The notes below the pieces were generated by a model. The model did no database searches. It saw only the letters and a program-made list of their open reading frames with translations, and was not told where the DNA came from. Both the position numbers and the translations under genes were made by a program. Of a DNA stretch of 64,000 nt, positions 60,555 through 64,000 are shown one piece after another. Origin of the DNA: Cryptosporangium arvum DSM 44712 (GTDB lineage Bacteria > Actinomycetota > Actinomycetes > Mycobacteriales > Cryptosporangiaceae). The stretch lies in NCBI RefSeq assembly GCF_000585375.1, contig NZ_KK073874.1, positions 5,538,067-5,602,066 of the forward strand. The letters run 5' to 3'. Numbering within the stretch: the first letter of the stretch is position 1; each line of letters starts with the position of its first letter.

Positions 60555-61753
60555 GCCGCCGCCCGCTCGAGAATGTGGACGCCGCACGCGGACCCGAGAC
60601 CGATCACGTGGGCCAGCCCCACGCGCGCGCCCTCGATCTGCCGCGGGCCGGCCTCGCCACGCAGGTGCGTCGCGACCTCCCAGACGTTCGCGATCCCGGT
60701 CGCGGCGATCGGGTGCCCCTTCGACTGCAGGCCGCCGGACACGTTCACCGGCGTCGCCCCGTCACGCCACGGAGCGCCGGAGCGGAAGAAGTCGACCGCG
60801 CCGCCTTCCGCGCAGAGCATCAGGTTGTCGTAGTGCACGAGCTCGGCCGTCGCGAAGCAGTCGTGCAGCTCGACCAGGTCCAGATCCTCCGGGCCGACAC
60901 CGGCCGCCTCGTACGCCTGGCGGGCCGCGGCCCGGGTCAGCGTGTTCACGTCCGGGAGGACCTGGCAGGACTCCTGCCACGGGTCGCTGGTGAGCACCGA
61001 CGCGCCGATCTTCACCGCGCGGCGCCGCTGCTCCAGCGACAGCGTCTTGAGCTTCGCGCCGCTGACCACGACCGCCGCCGCGGCCCCGTCGGTGTTGGCC
61101 GAGCACATCGGGCGCGTGTTGGGGTACGCGATCATGACGTCGTTCATGATCTGCTCGAGGCTCATCTTCTTCTGGTAGGCCGCCAGCGGGTTGAGCGTCG
61201 AGTGCGCGTGGTTCTTCTCGCTGATCCGCGCGAACAGCTCGAAGTCGGCGCCGCCGTACTTGTGGCCGTACTCCATGCCGACCTGCGCGAACACCCCCGC
61301 CATCGTCTCGGTGCCGATCCGGCCGTCGACCGTCCCGACCGCGCCGAACCGGCCGGTGCGCTCCCACGTGCCGGTGGTCTCCGTCCGCGGGCGTGCGCCC
61401 AGCAGCCCGGCGCCGGACAGTTTCTCGACGCCGACCGCGAGCCCGTAGTCGGCCTCGCCGGCCTTGATCGCCATGCACACCGTGCGCAGCGCGGTCGCCC
61501 CGGTCGCGCACGCGTTCTGCACGTTGTAGACCGGGATGCCGGTCTGCCCGATCTGTTTCTGCAGCAGCTGGCCGATGCCGCCCACCCCGCCGAGCAGGTT
61601 GCCGGCCGCGAGCACCCCGACGTCCGTCATCGTCACCCCGCCGTCGGCGAGCGCACCCAGCGCCGCCTCCGACGCGAGGTCGACGAGGTCCTCGTCGGGG
61701 TGCTTGCCGAACTTCGTCATGTGGATCCCGAGGATCCAGAGGTCGTCGGTCAC
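60551..61753 (-). CDS. SCP-x/Ltp-type thiolase or aldolase
   Basis: A 400-aa thiolase-fold protein of the lipid-transfer (Ltp/SCP-x) branch: WILGIHMTKFGKHPDEDLVD, nucleophile Cys82 in VQNACATGATALR, LVELHDCFATAELVHYD and the late His in GGLQSKGHPIAATGIANVWE. With the DUF35 gene next to it, it resembles Ltp2-ChsH-type retro-aldolase pairs of cholesterol side-chain degradation, which remove a C3 unit or shorten the chain. GTG 61753 overlaps the OB-fold gene (GTGA). The reaction (thiolysis or aldol cleavage) is not settled by sequence. Confidence 0.92.
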   Translation of the reverse strand: MTDDLWILGIHMTKFGKHPDEDLVDLASEAALGALADGGVTMTDVGVLAAGNLLGGVGGIGQLLQKQIGQTGIPVYNVQNACATGATALRTVCMAIKAGEADYGLAVGVEKLSGAGLLGARPRTETTGTWERTGRFGAVGTVDGRIGTETMAGVFAQVGMEYGHKYGGADFELFARISEKNHAHSTLNPLAAYQKKMSLEQIMNDVMIAYPNTRPMCSANTDGAAAAVVVSGAKLKTLSLEQRRRAVKIGASVLTSDPWQESCQVLPDVNTLTRAAARQAYEAAGVGPEDLDLVELHDCFATAELVHYDNLMLCAEGGAVDFFRSGAPWRDGATPVNVSGGLQSKGHPIAATGIANVWEVATHLRGEAGPRQIEGARVGLAHVIGLGSACGVHILERAAA

Positions 61754-62160
61754 TGCTCGGCCCTCCCGAGAGGCGTGAACGCGTAGTTGACCGCCTCGAC
61801 GCCCTCGGCGTCGGTGCCGGCCACGTAGGTGGTGAGCGCCACCTTCATTCCCAGGTGGACGGCGTCCGGTGAGGCGTCGACGCCGACCAGGTTGGTGCGG
61901 ACGCTGGTGCCCTCGCAGTCGACGACCGCGGCCACGAACGGCACCGGCACGCCCGGCGCGGCGAACGTCACGATCGTGAACGAGCGGACCTCGCCGGTCG
62001 TCGCGACCGGAGCCGGGTGGAAGTCCCGGCCGCCGCAGTTCGCGCAGGCGTTGCGGCGGTCGAAGTACCGGGCCGCGCAGGACGTGCACTCGGACGCGAC
62101 GAGGCGCGGTGGCGGGCCGAGTTCCAGGTAGTCCACGAACGGGATCTGTCGGGTCGTCAT
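61750..62160 (-). CDS. DUF35 Zn-ribbon/OB-fold acyl-CoA-associated protein
   Basis: A 136-aa partner protein. The rubredoxin-like zinc ribbon uses Cys25, Cys28, Cys39 and Cys42 (ECTSC...ACANCGG). The OB-fold follows (GEVRSFTIVTFAAPGVPVPF, AAVVDCEGTSVRTNLVG, LGMKVALTTYV). Such proteins bind the thiolase/aldolase and its CoA substrate. ATG 62160 overlaps the upstream stop (ATGA), and its own stop overlaps the Ltp-like start, so subunit stoichiometry is probably coupled. Confidence 0.93.
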   Translation of the reverse strand: MTTRQIPFVDYLELGPPPRLVASECTSCAARYFDRRNACANCGGRDFHPAPVATTGEVRSFTIVTFAAPGVPVPFVAAVVDCEGTSVRTNLVGVDASPDAVHLGMKVALTTYVAGTDAEGVEAVNYAFTPLGRAEQ

Positions 62161-63140
62161 CCGGATCCTTCCGGTCGGGGGTCGAGGAGCGCGGCCGCGA
62201 TCGCCGCGCGGTGGGAGCGGGGGGCGCCGAGGACCGGCTCGGCGGCCTTGACCCGGCGGTACCAGAGGTGCAGCGGCTGGTCGGCGTGGATTCCCTCGCC
62301 GCCGCCGAGCTGATGGGCCGACGCGGTGACGCGACGGCACCGCTCGGACGCGACGGCCTTGGCCACCGCGGCCGCGCGCCGGATCTCGCCGTCCGGAGCG
62401 CCGTCGTCGACCAGCCGGACCGCCCGCTCGACGACGCCGGCGGTCAGCGTGGTGTCGAGCAGCATGTCGGCGCAGCGGTGTCGGACGGCCTGGCGCCGGG
62501 CGAGCGGCGGGCGCGCGGTCACCCTCTCGACCGCGTGACGCAACGCCGCCTCGGCCGCCCCCAGCGCATCGGCCGCGAGCGCGATCACCCCACGCGCGAG
62601 CGCGGTCTCGAGCGGAGCCGTCCCGAGCGACGTCGCCGGTGCTCCGTCGAGGTGGACCGCGCACGAACGGTCGAGCCCGATCGTGGGGATCGGCTCGAGG
62701 CGCACCCCCGGCGCGGCCCGTTCGACCGCGAAGACGCCGGTGCGGGCGACCACCAGCAGGACGTCGGCGCTCGCGGCGTAGGGGACGAAGCACTTCGTGC
62801 CGTACAGCCGCCCGCCCTCGGCCCGGGTGGACACGTCGTCGGTGCCGTCGGGCCCGGTGCGGGCGAACGCGTACCGGCGCGCACCGGAGCGCAGCGCGGC
62901 CACCTCCTCGTGGGCCCCGAGGGCGGCCAGCACCGCACCGCTCTGCACGAACCCGTTGTGCACCGGTGACGGCACCGCGGCCCCGGCCAACCGGCGGACC
63001 GCGTCCACGGTGGCGCCGAACGACCCGGCGAACAGCCCGCCGCGCACCGCGCCCCGCCACCAGCCGGCGTCGTACCCGGGCTCGTCGGCGGCCAGCGCGA
63101 GCACCGCCGCCGGATCGAGCGCCGGGATGCCCGGCGTCAT
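62157..63140 (-). CDS. Acyl-CoA dehydrogenase-like subunit (divergent)
   Basis: A 327-aa, poorly conserved acyl-CoA dehydrogenase fold: WWRGAVRGGLFAGSFGATVD, YGTKCFVPYAASADVLLVVA, VRHRCADMLLDTTLTAGVVE and ASAHQLGGGEGIHADQPLHL. The Tyr-Glu-Gly-Thr catalytic loop is absent. It overlaps the neighbouring dehydrogenase gene by 4 nt (ATGA), so the two probably form an alpha2-beta2 complex, as in steroid side-chain dehydrogenases (ChsE1-ChsE2 type). Known of the family; inferred here. Confidence 0.85.
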   Translation of the reverse strand: MTPGIPALDPAAVLALAADEPGYDAGWWRGAVRGGLFAGSFGATVDAVRRLAGAAVPSPVHNGFVQSGAVLAALGAHEEVAALRSGARRYAFARTGPDGTDDVSTRAEGGRLYGTKCFVPYAASADVLLVVARTGVFAVERAAPGVRLEPIPTIGLDRSCAVHLDGAPATSLGTAPLETALARGVIALAADALGAAEAALRHAVERVTARPPLARRQAVRHRCADMLLDTTLTAGVVERAVRLVDDGAPDGEIRRAAAVAKAVASERCRRVTASAHQLGGGEGIHADQPLHLWYRRVKAAEPVLGAPRSHRAAIAAALLDPRPEGSG

Positions 63141-64000
63141 CGGGGCAGCCCCAGCGCGGTCCCGGCGATCAAGTCACGCAGCACCTCGTTGGCGCCGGCG
63201 CCGATCGTGCCGTGGACGCGTTCGAGGTACTCCCACGCGAACCGGCCGCCCGCGGCCGCGTACGGCGGGGCGGGCGCGTACGGCGGAGCCCAGACCGTGC
63301 CGGCGTGACCGGTGATCTCGGTCGCCGCCTGCGCGAGGCGCTGCAGCAGCTCGGTGCCGGCGATCTTGGCCAGCGGCCCCAGCCCGGGCTCGGCCACCGC
63401 CCGGGCCGCCAGCACGGTCGCGGCCTCGACCTCGATCTCCAGCCCACCGATCGCGTCACGCACGAGCGCGTCGCCGGTGAGCCCGGGCGTCGCGCGGACG
63501 TGCGCCACCAGCAGATCGAGCACGTGCCGGGCGAACCCCAGGTAGAACAGGCCCGACCGCTCGGCCCGCACCGACGCCACGAGCTGCCGCCACGCCCCGC
63601 CCGGCGCGCCGAGGACCGCGGACGCCTCCAACCGGACCCGGTCGAACTCCACCTCGTCGAGCGTCCACCCGTTCATCGTCGGACGCCGCCGCACCCGCAC
63701 CCCCGGCGTTCCCATCTCGACCAGGAACATCGTCATCGTGGTCTCGCCGGTGCGCGCGATCGTCACGCACCAGTCGGCCTTGTGCGCGCCGGTGACGAGC
63801 GTCTTCGTGCCGGTGAGCCGGTAGCCGCCGCCGTCGGGCACCGCGGTCGTCGTGATCGCGCGCAGGTCCGTGCCCGCGCCGGCCTCGGTGTAGGCGACGC
63901 ACATCAGCAGCTCGCCGCTCAGCATCCGGGGCAGGAGCAGGGCCAGCTGGGCCGGGCTGCCGTACTGCAGCACGGGATGGCCCGCGAGGGTCAGCGCGGT
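63137..64000 (-). CDS. Acyl-CoA dehydrogenase (N-terminus beyond window)
   Basis: Open to the window edge; 287 visible codons. VAYTEAGAGTDLRAITTTAV (flavin loop), YRLTGTKTLVTGAHKADWCV, RTGETTMTMFLVEMG and WEYLERVHGTIGAGANEVLR are FadE features. The final loop has TIGAGANEV instead of a YEGT. It is the partner of the 62157 subunit, overlapping it by 4 nt. The operon extends beyond the window. Confidence 0.92.
   Translation of the reverse strand, partial: TALTLAGHPVLQYGSPAQLALLLPRMLSGELLMCVAYTEAGAGTDLRAITTTAVPDGGGYRLTGTKTLVTGAHKADWCVTIARTGETTMTMFLVEMGTPGVRVRRRPTMNGWTLDEVEFDRVRLEASAVLGAPGGAWRQLVASVRAERSGLFYLGFARHVLDLLVAHVRATPGLTGDALVRDAIGGLEIEVEAATVLAARAVAEPGLGPLAKIAGTELLQRLAQAATEITGHAGTVWAPPYAPAPPYAAAGGRFAWEYLERVHGTIGAGANEVLRDLIAGTALGLPR

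Overview
The window is very GC-rich, densely coding DNA from an actinobacterium. The evidence is the GTG/TTG starts, a DUF574-type methyltransferase, several F420/flavin luciferase-like (LLM) enzymes, a DUF3068/PorA-like membrane protein, a KstR-like TetR regulator and many 1-4 nt ATGA/GTGA gene overlaps. A filamentous actinomycete of the Frankia/Cryptosporangium kind would fit, but the genus cannot be fixed from sequence alone. No rRNA, tRNA, insertion sequence, CRISPR array or phage gene was seen.

0-9.3 kb is a mixed chromosomal region. It holds a NarL-type two-component pair, an LLM oxidoreductase divergent from a LysR regulator with a perfect T-N11-A operator between them, an ECF-sigma-like protein fused to a zinc finger, a membrane segment and an AbfB-like domain, a LURP-one-type protein, a small DUF6069-like membrane protein, a TIR-domain protein and a cytochrome P450. 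9.5-16.6 kb is one plus-strand operon: amine/amino-acid permease, glutamine-synthetase-like ligase, amidohydrolase (frameshifted), alpha/beta hydrolase, M20 amidohydrolase and LLM enzyme. The ligase plus amidohydrolase pair resembles a split FluG/NodGS protein. 16.6-17.7 kb is a decaying junction with a truncated minus-strand gene and a ROK-kinase pseudogene carrying three frameshifts. 17.8-28.7 kb holds a DUF4232-like lipoprotein, a DUF574 methyltransferase, a GABA-permease-like transporter, an AraC/NmrA pair, a GMC oxidoreductase, two amidohydrolases with a small acidic protein, and an LLM/phosphotransferase pair.

28.7-30.5 kb has no credible gene. It is a pentanucleotide-periodic (NNCGG-like) repeat field containing fifteen copies of a 25-bp unit. 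30.5-37.5 kb (minus strand) holds a permease with a very long low-complexity tail translationally coupled to an SDR enzyme, then a tight four-gene set: GT4 glycosyltransferase, methyltransferase, alpha/alpha-toroid protein, methyltransferase.

37.6-64 kb is an acyl-CoA catabolic island: acyl-CoA ligases, CaiB CoA-transferases, acyl-CoA dehydrogenases, enoyl-CoA hydratases (one an in-frame tandem fusion), MaoC hydratases, thiolases, a DUF35 OB-fold partner, a divergent TPP-enzyme-like protein, an amidohydrolase and a TauD-type dioxygenase. It has its own TetR and GntR regulators. The gene set resembles steroid or other bulky isoprenoid/alicyclic side-chain degradation: a ligase makes the CoA thioester, dehydrogenase pairs and hydratases process it, and thiolase or aldolase cleaves it. 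A perfect TnnAACnnGTTnnA palindrome (the KstR-type consensus) lies in this island. An AT-rich TGTATA element recurs at seven promoter positions from 26.5 to 55 kb and suggests shared regulation. Three of these promoters sit 6 nt before a start codon and should give leaderless mRNAs. The substrate itself cannot be read from the sequence.
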